The translations under genes were made by a program, and so were the position numbers. From Codonopsis lanceolata (Eukaryota > Streptophyta > Magnoliopsida > Asterales > Campanulaceae), in contig CM028378.1 of assembly GCA_013146195.2 (NCBI GenBank), positions 89,648,295-89,712,294 on the forward strand: DNA of 64,000 nt, read 5' to 3'. The notes under the pieces are model-generated. The model saw only the letters and a program-made list of their open reading frames with translations, did not search any database and was not told where the DNA came from. This document shows positions 30,333-42,089 of this stretch, in pieces (position 1 is the first letter of the stretch; each line of letters begins with the position of its first letter).

Positions 30333-33160
30333 TGTAACACCCCGGATTCTTGCATGTGCATTGTGTGCTTGCCTTCATGCTTTCTTTTTGATTGTGAGCA
30401 TGTTTACTTAGTCTATATATGATTTAGAAACATTCATAAGTCATTCATGAAGCTCTTAACATGTTTAGAATCATGTATGCTTGCTTGTTGAATCGTCGGT
30501 TCGATTGCTTTGTTTTGGCCTTAGCGATTTTCCTCGTTGCTCGTATTGCTTGTATTTCGTCGTGCGAAGTGTTCGTTGAGTTCTCGGCCTTCTATTCAGG
30601 TCATAACCATGTTTAAACAAGCCTTTTCCATGTCCAAGTTATCCTAGTATGATTGGTGTTTGATTCGTTAACCATTCGTCGCATGATTCGAGCCTTGTTC
30701 TACCTTGTTCCGGTTGTTGTTCGGGTGTGTTTCCGACTTGTTTTGAGTTGAGTTAGACCTTAGAATGGTTGCCCATGAGTTTGGGACCATTTAGGACATG
30801 TTTAGACCAAGTTCAAGGGCTGGACCATGCGCTCGCATCGAATTCTGATCACCAGCTCGCGGGACAATGCTGAGAGCATTGCAAAATGAACATAAGCTGA
30901 CAGAAGTCCAGGCGCCCGCCTGGCCATTTGTGAGGCGCCCGCCTCAAGTACTGGAGTCACCTACGGAATTTTTCTCTTGCAATCTGATTTGTGACCAATT
31001 AGACCCTTAACCCCCATCCTAATTGATCCTAAACCTCCCTAACCCTCCTTACTTATGTCCTAACATCTCTAACTAGTTTTAAGGGTGGATTAAGAGAGCT
31101 CTAATGATCATTTAACCCACAAAAAAAATCTGATTTTAAGAGACCACAATGTCTTGACACTTGTCCCACTCACTTGTTGACCATTCTTAAGCCACAAATC
31201 AGTTGTAGAGACCTCATTTCTCTCCCTCACTCTCCAAGAATGATATTCATCTTCCTCAAGCTTCTCCCATGGCTTTTTGAAGCTATCTTCTTGGTTCTCC
31301 ATGATCCTTCCCTCATTTGCTCAAGCCACCTCCATAAGAAGTGTAGAGCTTGAAGAGTAGATCACTTTCAACCGAACAGTTTTCTCATTTGCTTTCTTGG
31401 GTGTAGAATACAAGTAAGTTACTTCTTTCTTCTTTGTTTAGTTCTCATTGACCCTAAGGAAACAAAGCTTATGATGTATGAGGTAAATGAGGACACATAA
31501 TTGCTTCTTATGCCTTCATCTTGTGTTTTGAAAGAATGAGCTAGTTAGAAGCATGTATAGGATGATTTCTTGCCTATCAAAGTTTATAATACTCTTTCAT
31601 CTTGTCTATTTAAGGTCTTGAACATGTTAGAAACATGTATTATATGTGTTGCTTGAACAAGTGCTATATGAAAATGCCCTAAATTGAGCCTACATTATAT
31701 GTTGTTAAGTTGTTATGTGTTCTATCCTCAAAATTGAACTCTACGATGTATATGAATCACATTGCAATGCCTTGGTGAATTTTTAACCTAGATGAACTTA
31801 GAAATGGTCTAGGTTGGGTTATGAAGCACATAGCTTCAATTTCTCCAAAATTGGGAATTTAGAGAAAAGACTCAACGGAGTCGACTCTAGGGAAGAATTG
31901 AACATGTTGAACTCTAATTTCGATCCCTACGAAGTTTGGACACCGTTTGATTGGGTTTACTTAATTATGAGCTTGGTTTAATTGTTTGCAACAAAGTTGT
32001 TATGAAAGATTGGTTTTGAGCAATTAATTGCCTTGACATGATTTATTGTAGAAATTTATAACCTACTTGGTCGGATGAGTTCGCTCTTGTCGAATTCGAT
32101 CCTTAATTGGTTTATGTCGAGTAAATACCTACTTGTGCATCACATTGAGTCCAGCTGGCATTATTTGGTTTGTTTATTAAGTCAGGGTGGGACGATGCAT
32201 CGCCTTCACGAATTGAGAGATTCGTGCTCGCTATGGATCGCCGCACCTGGGACCTCACACACACCTCCGTTGTTGGCCGCAATGGGGAAGTAGCCCCTTT
32301 GCCGTATCAATACGTGCGTCATTGGCTGCTATCTAAATCGAGTAGGTTCTCGATGAAAGTCGATGTAATCACCAAACATCGATGTGGCACAATCCAGTAT
32401 AATAAAGTTTATTGCAGGAGCTACGAAGCGGCCGTGTCTATATCATATCCTACTTGTATGATTTATTTTCCGCACTTATGTGACTAATGTGCTAAGTGCT
32501 ATATGAAAAACATGAGCCATAATTGTGATAGATGTCATGCTATAACATGAGCATGCATTTTAGTAACTTACTAAGTCTTTCGACTTACCCTATTTGTTTG
32601 CTTTGTTTTCCTTAGATCCGAGCCGAGGAGACGGTTCACGCTAGACTCGCTATACCCGCGTTTGGTTGCTTGCGAGCTAGAGGTTGTTCTTTTGGTATTT
32701 GTAGATAGATTTTTGTTTTTGGCAAGGACGTTGGGAAGCAAGTCACTTAGACTTGTCTTGGGATTTTGTTGTTGTAGTAAACTTGATCACTAGATATTTT
32801 TAATCTTTTGTACGCCGACCTATATGTCGAGCTTGTTTTTATGTTAATGGTTCACTTCAGTTTCTTCCGCTAAAGCTCTTTTAAATATTATTATTGTTGT
32901 TGTCTCCGGCATGTTGTGGCCGTTGAGGTTTTTATAAGCATGTGTTAAAATTGTAGGAGTAGATGTTGGGTTCCGGCTGTAACGTCGCCGATGACTTGTT
33001 TAATTTAAGTTATTTTCCGGCCAAGTGTAGCCGAGTTGTTATTTGTATGCGATGTTGCGCAACAGGAATTTTATAATCCTACTTGCGCATGCTTGTGTTA
33101 TTGTCTATTTGGACGGCACGGCTCGGGATCTCGCATTGGGGTCCGGGTCGGGCTGTCACA
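30333..33160 (+). mobile_element. 5' LTR of a chromodomain Ty3/gypsy element (Tekay-like)
   Basis: Begins TGTAACACCCCGG and ends GGCTGTCACA, immediately before the methionine-initiator primer site; 2,828 bp. The first 237 bp match the 3' LTR start at 37836 with three substitutions. Inside, at 30908-30946, is a pair of perfect palindromes (CCAGGCGCCCGCCTGG and TGAGGCGCCCGCCTCA). Very long LTRs are usual for the Tekay/Del clade. Short open frames here are not genes. Confidence 0.88.
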
Positions 33161-33162
33161 CT

Positions 33163-33174
33163 TGGTATCAGAGC
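33163..33174 (+). promoter_or_regulatory. Primer binding site, tRNA-iMet type
   Basis: TGGTATCAGAGC, two bases after the LTR. It pairs with the 3' end of initiator methionine tRNA and is the commonest primer site of plant Ty3 and Ty1 elements. Confidence 0.92.
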
Positions 33175-33271
33175 TATAGGTTAGCTGTCGGCCAGGATAG
33201 GTTCCATGGCCTAGGTGGGTTGGTTATTTGTGTGTTGATTCTAACGTCGAGTGAATTCTTGTAGGGGTTCG

Positions 33272-34395
33272 ATGGATAATCCTAGGGATGGCAATGGCCG
33301 TGGTAGAGGTAGGCCCAGGAGAGGTCCCAGAGCCGAGGCCGAGGTACCGCCACGAGAATCCGGTGGGTCCGGATATGGCAGAATTACACCGTAGGTTGAT
33401 GGCTTTTCTGGCAGGGGCAGGCCAGGGAGTTCAAGCTGAGGGAGCACCACCGCCACCTCGACAGGAGGAAGTTGTACCACCACCGAGACCGAGGAATGAC
33501 ACCACTCTTCTAGAGAGATTCCTTAAGCTGAAGCCTAGTGCATTTCTTGGGGAGCCGAAACCTAGGGAGGTTGAGTTGTGGATGGAAGAGATGATTAAGG
33601 TGCTATCTATGTTGGGATGCACCGATGAGGAGAGAGTCATGCTAGCGACGTTTAAGTTTAAGGGAGCCGCCGGGCATTGGTGGACTGTGTTGAAGGAAAG
33701 CTGGGAGATTCAGCAAGTTCCTATTACTTGGGCCAATTTTCAGCAAGAGGGAGAAAGAATTTTATGATCTTGAGCAGGGTAGCATGATTGTAGCGGAGTA
33801 TTCCACAAAGTTTACAGAATTGAGCCGTTATTGCACGTACTTGATTCCTATTGAAGCACGGAGGACACATAAGTTTGTTAAGGGGTTGAGAACTGAATTT
33901 AGGAAGCAAATTCTAGCACTTAAGCTCACTGATTATCGGAGTGCAGTTGATAGAGCTTATGAGGTGGAGCAGGATATTGAGGAGCACCGAAGCAAGAATA
34001 ATTCGGGTAATGCACGACTACTCAGAACACTAATCAGGGAAATAATTCGGGTAACTGAAGGGGATACCAAGGAAACAGAGATAGGAGAGGTGGAGGCCAA
34101 GGTAGGCCACAGACAGGGAAGCAGGGCAACAACACTTCTTCTACTCAGGGGCAGCAAGGGTCACGTAACGAGACTATGATTTGTTCGTTCTGTTAGAGGT
34201 CTGGGCACACAGTTGATAGGTGCTGGGGAAAAACTGGGAAGTGTTACTATTGTGGTGACGGAACTCACATGAAGAAAGATTGTCCTAAGTATAAGGCCAA
34301 TCAGTTGGGTAGCGCCGGACAGCAGTCTGGGGCTAAGAGAGATGGGGATGGTAAACCAAAGGTGCAGGGTCGTGTGTTTGCGCTTGATCGTGCGA
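33272..34395 (+). pseudogene. gag region of the Tekay-like element
   Basis: ATG at 33272 opens MDNPRDGNGRGRGRPRRGPR. A frameshift near 33350 moves the reading to the capsid part (AFLGEPKPREVELWMEEMIK ... GAAGHWWTVLKESW, 33530-33710), another near 33750 to EYSTKFTELSRYCTYLIP, and a third near 34010. Two nucleocapsid zinc knuckles follow: CSFC-stop-RSGHTVDRC with an internal stop, and CYYCGDGTHMKKDC (CX2CX4HX4C). The order capsid then knuckles is complete, so all damage is by point indels and one stop. Confidence 0.85.
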
Positions 34396-34408
34396 GGTTC
34401 GAGGGTCT

Positions 34409-34976
34409 ACGGCGGTGATAGGAGGTACTCTTTCTATATTTGATCATAAGGCTCGAGTTCTCATAGATCCAGGGTCTTCGCATTCTTATGTTGCTTCGTA
34501 CTTTGTTGAGAATTTATGTGTGCTGCCTCAACCTTTGCCATATTTGCTTGAAGTGTCTACCCCGCTCGGGGAATATATGCTCGCATCTGAAGTGTTTAAA
34601 TCTTGTGATGTATTGGTGGGTGACCACACTTTGCATGCGGACTTGGTAGTTTTGCCTATACGTGATTTTGATGTGATTCTTGGCATGGACTGGTTATGTT
34701 CTTGTCATGCTATAGTTGACTGCCATAAGAAGCGGGTTACTTTTATATCCTGTGTGCTGAAGTTTACATTTGTGGGTGATCATGCATCGAGTGACTTGCA
34801 TTTTATTTCTGCTCTAAGGGCTAGAAAATTATTGTCTCAAGGGTGTACGGGTTATCTTCCATACGTTGTTGATAAGAAGAAGTCTTCGCCGAAATTAGAA
34901 GAGGTTCCGGTAGTATGTGAATTTCCCGATGTTCCGTTTTCTACCCACCATGCTATGTTTTCTACCGACCCGAGAG
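34409..34976 (+). pseudogene. Protease region
   Basis: The active-site motif is LIDPGSSHSYVAS (about 34455-34495), with DPGSS where retropepsins carry D(S/T)G; Asp-Pro-Gly is not unusual for this clade. The flap and C-terminal strand are seen as DVILGMDWL (34669-34695). The frame stays open from 34415 until a shift near 34970, just before the RT. Confidence 0.85.
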
Positions 34977-36293
34977 CTAGAATTTTGTATTGAGCTTATT
35001 CCGGGGACTTCACCGATTTCTAAGGCACCGTATAGGATGGTGCCCGCGGAGCTTAAGGAGTTAAAAATTCAGTTGCAAGAACTCTTAGAGATTGATTTTG
35101 TTAAACCGAGTGTGTCGCCTTGGGGCGCACCGGTCTTATTTGTGAGGAAGAAAGATGGGAGTTTGCGGTTATGCATAGATTATCGGGAATTGAATAAGGT
35201 GACCATTAAGAATAAATATCCACCACCCCACATTGATGATCTCTTTGACCAATTGCAAGGGTCTATTGTGTATTCTAAGCTTGATTTGAGATGGGGTTAC
35301 TACCAATTGAAGGTTAGAGAGGAAGACATCCCAAAGACGGCTTTTCGCACTAGATATGGGCACTTTGAATTTGTAGTGATGCCGTTTGGGTTGACGAATG
35401 CACCAGCGGTGTTTATGGACTTGATGAATCATGTCTTTCATAGCTATCTTGATTGTTTCGTGGTAGTCTTTATTGATGATATCCTAGTGTATTCGAAATC
35501 TCGGGAGGAGCATGAGAAACACTTGAGGATTGTGTTGTCTATTCTTCGGGAGAAACAACTTTATGCGAAGTTTAGCAAATGTGCCTTTTGGCTCGAGGAA
35601 GTATCTTTCTTGGGGCATATAGTTTCTAGTGTCGGGATAGCTGTTGATCCTTCTAAGGTTGAAGCGGTGATGAATTGGAAGAGACCTAGTTCAGTTACCG
35701 AGGTTCGGAGTTTCTTGGGTCTAGCGGGTTATTACCAGAGATTTATTGAGGGATTTTCTCGGATTGTGACTCCTATGACTAGATTGACACAAAAGAATAT
35801 GCCATTTGTTTGGAGCGAGAAATGTGAGGCTAGTTTCCAAGAGCTTAAGAAGCGGTTGACGTCGGCACCTATTTTGGATTTGCCTAGTGGAGGAGATAAT
35901 TTTGTGATTTATAGCGATGCTTCTAAGGAAGGTTTGGGGTGTGTGCTGATGCAAAATGGTAGAGTTATCGCCTATGCGTCGAGGAAATTGTCTACCCATG
36001 AACATAATTACCCGACACACGATTTAGAGTTGGCTCCGATTATTTTCGCGTTGCATAAATGGAAGCATTACTTATATGGGGCTAAGTTTGAGATCTTTAC
36101 CGACCACAAAAGTTTGAAGTATTTGTTTTCTCAAAAGGAGTTGAACATGAGGCAAAGAAGATGGATGGAGAAATTAAAAGATCATGATTGTACTATTTTG
36201 TATCATCCGGGGAAGGCAAATGTAGTAGCGGATGCCTTGAGTAGGAAGGTTCACATGTCTTGTATGATGGTTAGAGAATGGAAGATGTTGTAA
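34977..36293 (+). pseudogene. Reverse transcriptase and RNase H
   Basis: RT runs from PYRMVPAELKELKIQLQELL through KKDGSLRLCIDYRELNKVT, YSKLDLRWGYYQLKV and FGLTNAPAVFM to the catalytic FIDDILVYS (35469-35495; normally (F/Y)xDD). RNase H follows with FVIYSDASKEGLGCVL (35901-35948), YASRKLSTHEHNYPTHDLEL, FTDHKSLKYL and HPGKANVVADALSRK. The 458-codon frame is open to a TAA at 36291, which cuts the polyprotein before integrase. RT residues look intact; DLRWGYYQ replaces the usual DLRSGYHQ. Confidence 0.93.
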
Positions 36294-36296
36294 GAT

Positions 36297-37842
36297 TTGC
36301 GAGATTGGGGTCCTAGCATTTATGATAGGGGTGTAATTTTTGCAAATGTTCGTGCTACGCTAGTTTTATTTGGGAAAATTAAAGAAGCGCAAGAGAATGA
36401 TCCGGAGTTGAAGAAAATTATTGATGGGTTGGTTGAGAATGTATCGCCTGATTTTGTGATTAATAGTGAGGGTACTTTGACATTTCGAGGTAGAATTTGT
36501 GTCCCTGCTAATAATGAATTGAAGAGGCTAGTTCTTGATGAGGCTCATAAAACGAGATACACTATTCACCCGGGGAGCACGAAGATGTATTTGGATTTGA
36601 AAAGACAATTTTGGTGGAAAGGCATGAAGAGGGAAATTGCGGAGTATGTATCAAGATGCTTGACTTGCCAATAGGTTAAGGCTGAACATCAAAGGCCTGC
36701 GGGATTTCTACAACCACTTGAGATTCCTGAATGGAAGTGGGAGTTTATTACTATGGATTTTGTGACAGGGTTACCGCGCACGCGGAGAGGATTTAATGCA
36801 GTTTGGGTTATAGTTGACAGATTGACTAAGTCTGCACACTTTATTCCGATTACGATCACTTATTCGTTGACTCAGTTGGCAGCTTTGTACATTCAGGAGA
36901 TTGTGAGACTTCATGGCGTACCTGTGAGTATTGTGTCTGATAGAGATCCGAGGTTTACATCTAGATTTTGGAGGTCGTTGCAGGAGGCTTTGGGAACATA
37001 TTTGAAATTCAGTACAGCTTTTCATCCTCAAACGGATGGTCAGTCTGAGCGGTTGATTCAGATTTTGGAGGACATGCTTCGAGCTTGTGCCGTGGATTTT
37101 AAAGGAAGTTGGGATTCTCATTTACCCTTGGCGGAGTTTGCATATAATACGACTATCGATCGAGTATTAAGATGGCGCCGTATGAAGCATTGTATGGGCG
37201 TAAGTGTAGATCACCAATTTGTTGGGACGAAGTTGGAGAGGCGAAACTTTGGGGTTCCGAGTTAGTGCAACAGTCGGTTGAGAGCGTGAAGTTGATTAGA
37301 GATAGATTGCGCACCGCTCAAAGTCGACAAAAGAGTTACGCGGATAATCGTAGACGGGATCTTGAGTTCCAAGTGGGAGACTACGTGTTCTTGAAGGTGT
37401 CACCAAGAAGGGGTACGAAGAGATTCGGCAAGAAAGGGAAGCTTACACCGAGGTACATTGGTCCATTCGAGATTCTTGAGAAAGTTGGGTCTTTCGCTTA
37501 TCGAGTCGCATTACCACCTTCACTTTCGGAGACTCATAATGTCTTCCATGTTTCCATGTTACGAAAGTATTTGAAAGATGAGTCCCATGTACTTGAGTAT
37601 GAGGAGATAACATTTGAGTCGGATATGTCTTATGTTGAAAAGCCCGTGAAGATTTTGGATACCAAAAGCTTAAAGTACTGAACCAAAAGAATTCCCTTAG
37701 TCAAAGTCCTTTGGAGAAATCACAACATTGAGGAAGCGACTTGGGAAACGGAAGCGGAAATGCGCGAGAAGCATCCACATTTGTTTGATGAACTTGGTAA
37801 GAATTTAGGGACTAAATTCCTAAAGGAGGGGAGAGTGTAACA
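36297..37842 (+). pseudogene. Integrase with C-terminal chromodomain
   Basis: The zinc-binding region is DEAHKTRYTIHPG ... CLTC (36537-36670), followed by a TAG that replaces a Gln codon. The catalytic core has MDFVTGLP (first Asp), SDRDPRFTSRFW (second Asp) and TDGQSERLIQ (Glu). A frameshift at about 37160 leads to MAPYEALYGRKCRSPICWDE. The GPFEIL ... HNVFHVSMLRKY GPY/F-type module follows. After a stop at 37679 comes IPLVKVLWRNHNIEEATWET, a chromodomain. That domain places the element among chromoviruses; the sequence and the long LTR suggest the Tekay clade. Confidence 0.9.
37822..37835 (+). promoter_or_regulatory. Polypurine tract of the Tekay-like element
   Basis: AAAGGAGGGGAGAG lies directly before the 3' LTR. 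It would prime plus-strand DNA synthesis. Confidence 0.85.
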
Positions 37843-38072
37843 CCCCGGATTCTTGCATGTGCATTGTGTGCTTGCCTTCATGCTTTCTTGTTGATTGTGA
37901 GCATGTTTACTTAGTCTATATATGATTTAGAAACATTCATAAGTCATTCATGAAGCTCTTAACATGTTTAGAATCATGTATGCTTGCTTGTTGAATCGCC
38001 GGTTCGATTGCTTTGTTTTGGCCTTAGCGATTTCCCTCGTTGCTCGTATTGCTTGTATTTCGTCGTGCGAAG
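37836..38072 (+). mobile_element. Truncated 3' LTR of the Tekay-like element
   Basis: The first 237 bp of the LTR, with three substitutions against the 5' LTR, then cut after GTCGTGCGAAG by the end of a - strand Tat-like gag. The remaining 2.6 kb of this LTR is not in the window. Confidence 0.9.
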
Positions 38073-38990
38073 AAGGTGAGGTGAAAATTGGAGGCCATGG
38101 CTTCGATACTAGCCCCTCTTGATTGCATGCCACTAGAGTAGGATTTTAGGTGGGGAGATGGGGCATCGGTCCCATCGAATTTTTCTATGTCGGGCATTTT
38201 TGAAATTTGGGGTAGTATTCATGAAATTTTTAGCATTAATGCCTTCATAGAAATTTGTCTTTGTCCATGGCTTTGAGCATCATACTTTTCAAGTTCTCCA
38301 TGTCTTCCTCCATTTTGGTGGGAGGGGGAGTTGGATTTTGGTATATCTTTGGTAGGATTAGGAAAGAATTTGGATTAGTTTAATTTTGAGTATTTTATAA
38401 AGTTTTGAGGCGTTTGGTGAGGGTTACAGTAAGGATTTTGGTTTTTTAAGTATTTGAGTTTTGGACGAGATAGGGATTTTTGAAATGCGGATAGGGATTT
38501 TGGATTGGACATGGATTTTGGGTTGGATATGGATTTTGGGTTGGACATGGATTTTTGGGTTGGATAGTGGATTTGGGTTGGACATGGATTTTGGGTTGGA
38601 CATGGATTTTGGGTTGTGGTAATATTTGGCGGGTTAGTGTTTGGTGATTGGGTGGAGGCACGAGATGTGGATACATCTTGGGGAATAAGTAGGGAAGAGT
38701 TCACTCTCACCTTGGATTTTTAGACTTTGTACGGACTAGCCATTTGACTCGTCATTGCACCCAACCTTTGGTCAAGCTATTCTGCATTCTTGAGAGGCGG
38801 AACATACAGGGCCCCGAATGCGGTCGTGGCTATTGTTCACTTTTCTGGCCCATATCGCTCGGATACATGCCAGGTGACGGATTACGCCTCTGTCGATCTA
38901 AAGCGATACCCTTTTTCGATTTCACACTATTTTCCCATATCAACCGGCCGTATTATCTCGCCTTTTCGGTTCGGGCGGGTTCGAGAAGCG
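38073..38990 (-). pseudogene. gag fragment of Tat/Ogre-like Ty3 element, unit 1
   Basis: On the - strand this is the N-terminal half of the gag seen at 42090-43691. A Pro/Asn/Gln-rich linker (38440-38680) is expanded here into repeats of about 18-30 bp (NPCPTQ, KSMSNPKS words). The start of the coiled region (38140-38320) follows. It stops at 38073 against the LTR of the neighbouring element, so capsid, pol and 3' LTR are missing. Frameshifts are present. Confidence 0.7.
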
Positions 38991-39338
38991 GGGTTTGGTA
39001 GGTATCGAGAAGAGCTTTGGTTGGAGGCATGCAGGCTTAGATGCGTGCCTTTTTATTAGTATTTTATTATTATATATATATTTTTATTCCCTACAAATGA
39101 CGGATAAGCACTTGCTTTATTTTGACGATCTCGAGGACTTTCTTGGAGCAGTGGATTCTTTCTCGAGTATAGGACCAACGTATTCCACACCTTTCGACTC
39201 CCCGGGGGGCTGGTCGAGGCGAAGGGCCTATATTCTTTCCAGGATCCACCATCCAAAATGGTCTAGGTCGAGCATCTGAGAATTATAAGTCAGCCCCTGT
39301 TTGTTATTTTTATATATATATTTTTTGTGCGCACTTAT

Positions 39339-39391
<53 letters not shown>

Positions 39392-40258
39392 TATACTATA
39401 TATATATATATATTTTTTTTTTTGAACTTAACGCGTCTTTTTTTTTGACATATATATTTTTTCACGATTTTTTTTTGACCGAGGCGGCCTGACCCACAAT
39501 TCAAAGATGCAAAAAACCGGTCGATGCGTGAAGTGTCTACGAAAAACTATATGCATTCTAACGTTGGCTTATGCAGGGGGTAGGCTGGCCATGGTGTAGG
39601 GTAACAGTTCGGAATATATTTACATGCGTGCACGTGTGTGCGGTATCTAGAAAGCAGTAAAATCTTTATTTATTTTACAGATATAGAAAATAAAACAAAT
39701 TTGGCCTGTCTTGCTGTTATATGTGGATTTTCTCGGCTTTTTATTTTTGAGCGCAAGCAAGCTAGATACCACTTTAAGAGATAGAAAGAAAAGTGGGGAA
39801 ACTATATATCCCTATTAATTACAAATTTTGGTCCTATGTCCCCAAAATAAAATGACAGCATGAATGCAGATATGTACGAATGTAGAGAATAAAGTGAAAA
39901 AAACAAAATGAACTGAAATAAATAAATGAAAATATAGAGCCGGAAGTAAAACCCCAGCTCTTTTGTTGTGCTGCCCGGAATTTATTGTAATATATAATAT
40001 ATATATATATTTTTGATTTTTTTTCTATAATATTTTTTTTTTGATTTTTTTTTATACTTTTAAACATGTTCGTAACAGGTATCGGAATGAGACTGCTGCC
40101 AATGGAGGATCATATCCACAAATATAGCCACGGCCGTATGGGAACACTTTATTGAAATGCGTAAATTAATATAACAAGCATACTGCAGCCAGAAACAAAT
40201 AAAAACAAAAAAAAGATTTATTTTATGAGTCTAGCCCTCCATTTTATTTAAAATAAAA
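38991..40258 (-). other. 5' leader of Tat-like unit 1
   Basis: Untranslated region between primer site and gag on the - strand. It matches 43700-44965. It includes an (AT)n tract at 39340-39415. No gene. Confidence 0.65.
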
Positions 40259-40277
40259 CAACTCCCGGAGTCGCCAC

Positions 40278-42071
40278 CGTGAGGTTCAGGAGTGCGACTG
40301 CGCCCGCGCCTCTGGATAGGGGTGCTTGGCGTGCGTGCTGATCGGACACCACGCTCTCGTTCCACCCTCCCTTGTTTAGGGGAAGACGAAATCCAAAGTG
40401 CCAGAGGAGTGCTGTCTATATTAGCACGTTGGAATGTGCCTCGGTTGCATTGAGTGGATTTTGTATCCAAAATGGGAACTAATGGTTTCCTCATGTCAAG
40501 TTATCCCTTATTTCGGGGATAACAGGATATGTGAATGCATTACCCTTCCATTCCCATTTTCCCCTGTTTTCGTTAGGGGAAAATAGAGAAGTGCAAGAAA
40601 GGATATTGCGACGCTCCCACTATGGATTTATAGAAAATAACATTATGGCCCAATCAGATCACTATGGGAGCTATGGGTTTCCCGCATCAAGTTATCCCTT
40701 GTTTAGGGGATACCAGGATATGGGAATGCATCACCCCTCCATTCCCGTATCTCATTTTTTTAGGGGAGAACAGGAAAGTGCAAAGAGGGAATGTTGCGAG
40801 GCCCCACTAGATCTGAAAGTTTTAGAGTCGCCACCTTTATTTTAAGGCAAAAATAAAGGAAAACCAGAAAAGAAAACCAGAGATTTTAGAAAGCGGGTTC
40901 GGAGGCTAAGTTACGAGTTGGGAAGGTGCTAGGCACCCAACTCGCCCTTTCGGTCTCAAAACGTTTTTGGCTGAAGTATGCTTATTGTTATATTTATCTA
41001 GCAAATAAATAAGGTATTATTATGACAAGGGAAATTTAAACAAATACATTCGTGGCTACATTATTTACGGACTCGCAGCCGTCTCCTTCCAATAATTACA
41101 AACACATTTAAGAATATTTGGCCATTATAACGGCTCTTTTACATAATATTTCCTAATCTAATCCGGGCAGCACAACGGCTTATATTGGCTACATTGCGCC
41201 GGATTTAAATAACAACTTTTGAAAAATAAATGAAAGGCAAAAAATACGAATGAAATAAAAATACCCTCTTAAAGGTATTACCTTTTAGAGCGGCGGTGTG
41301 CTTTTCGTGTCCTTGAGGAGGAGTCTGTCTTTTTGTTTGTGTGTGTTGTTGTGTTGATAGAATGACTGCTTGATTTTTGAAGTTTGGGCTTATCAACTCG
41401 GGCAGAGTGACAACTTTATTTGGGTAGGTTTTGGCCTTTCTAGTTGGGCGGAACCTAGACTTAGTTTTTGACTTTTTTAGCTCGTTACTCGGGCAGAGTA
41501 ACGGCTTATTTTGGGATTTCTGGACTGGGGTTGTAAGGTGGATACCTAACAACTAGGCTAGGGATCACTTATAACCTATGGGTTTTTGATTTGGCAGAGT
41601 TTGGACGGGGTTTGGAGACTATAGGGGCTTCCACTCACCTATCTCGCACCTCTCGTACTAATTTTTGAAAGATCGCGAAGCGAGCCCATTGCGATTTTTT
41701 CATCGTAACCGAACGAGTGAAATGAGAGGCCGGGGGTCTTTATTTATAGTAGAGACTGAGGATACGCTGGGCATTTGATCGTTTGTTCAGCCTGCATCGG
41801 TGAGTTGTACTATGTGCTTTAAAACTTGTAGATTTTCAATGTGAGAGCATCGCACAGTGCAAGGGATGGTGCGGCCAATGCACCCCTTGGTGCGGCACCA
41901 TCAAGCTTTCCAAGTTTTTGATTTTTGCATTTTACCCCCCTGCAGTTCACTGTTTCGCGCATTCTTCTTTTCCTTTCGCATTTTTGACTCCTGCAACTTG
42001 ACATTTGTTAAGTTTTAACAGTTCTTGATATTTTATGTCAGTCACATACCAGGGATACGAAATTGGGGTGT
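40278..42071 (-). mobile_element. LTR of Tat/Ogre-like unit 1
   Basis: On the - strand it begins (G)TAGACACCCCAATTTCG at 42071 (the leading T of TGTAGACACC is lost) and ends near TCACG at 40278. The primer site TGGCGACTCCGGGAG follows at once, a Tat/Ogre-type site assigned to tRNA-Arg. Length about 1.8 kb. It is joined directly to the truncated gag of unit 2, with no pol or polypurine tract between. A decayed palindrome pair is at 41865-41900 (TGGTGCGGCACCA). Confidence 0.75.
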
Positions 42072-42089
42072 CTACGACCATTAGCCCTG

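Noticed and set aside
31108..31302. Small gene on the - strand inside the Tekay-like LTR
   Set aside because: Lies wholly in an LTR, has no family match and is of chance length.
33163..33174. tRNA-Met gene fragment
   Set aside because: It is the primer binding site of the LTR element.
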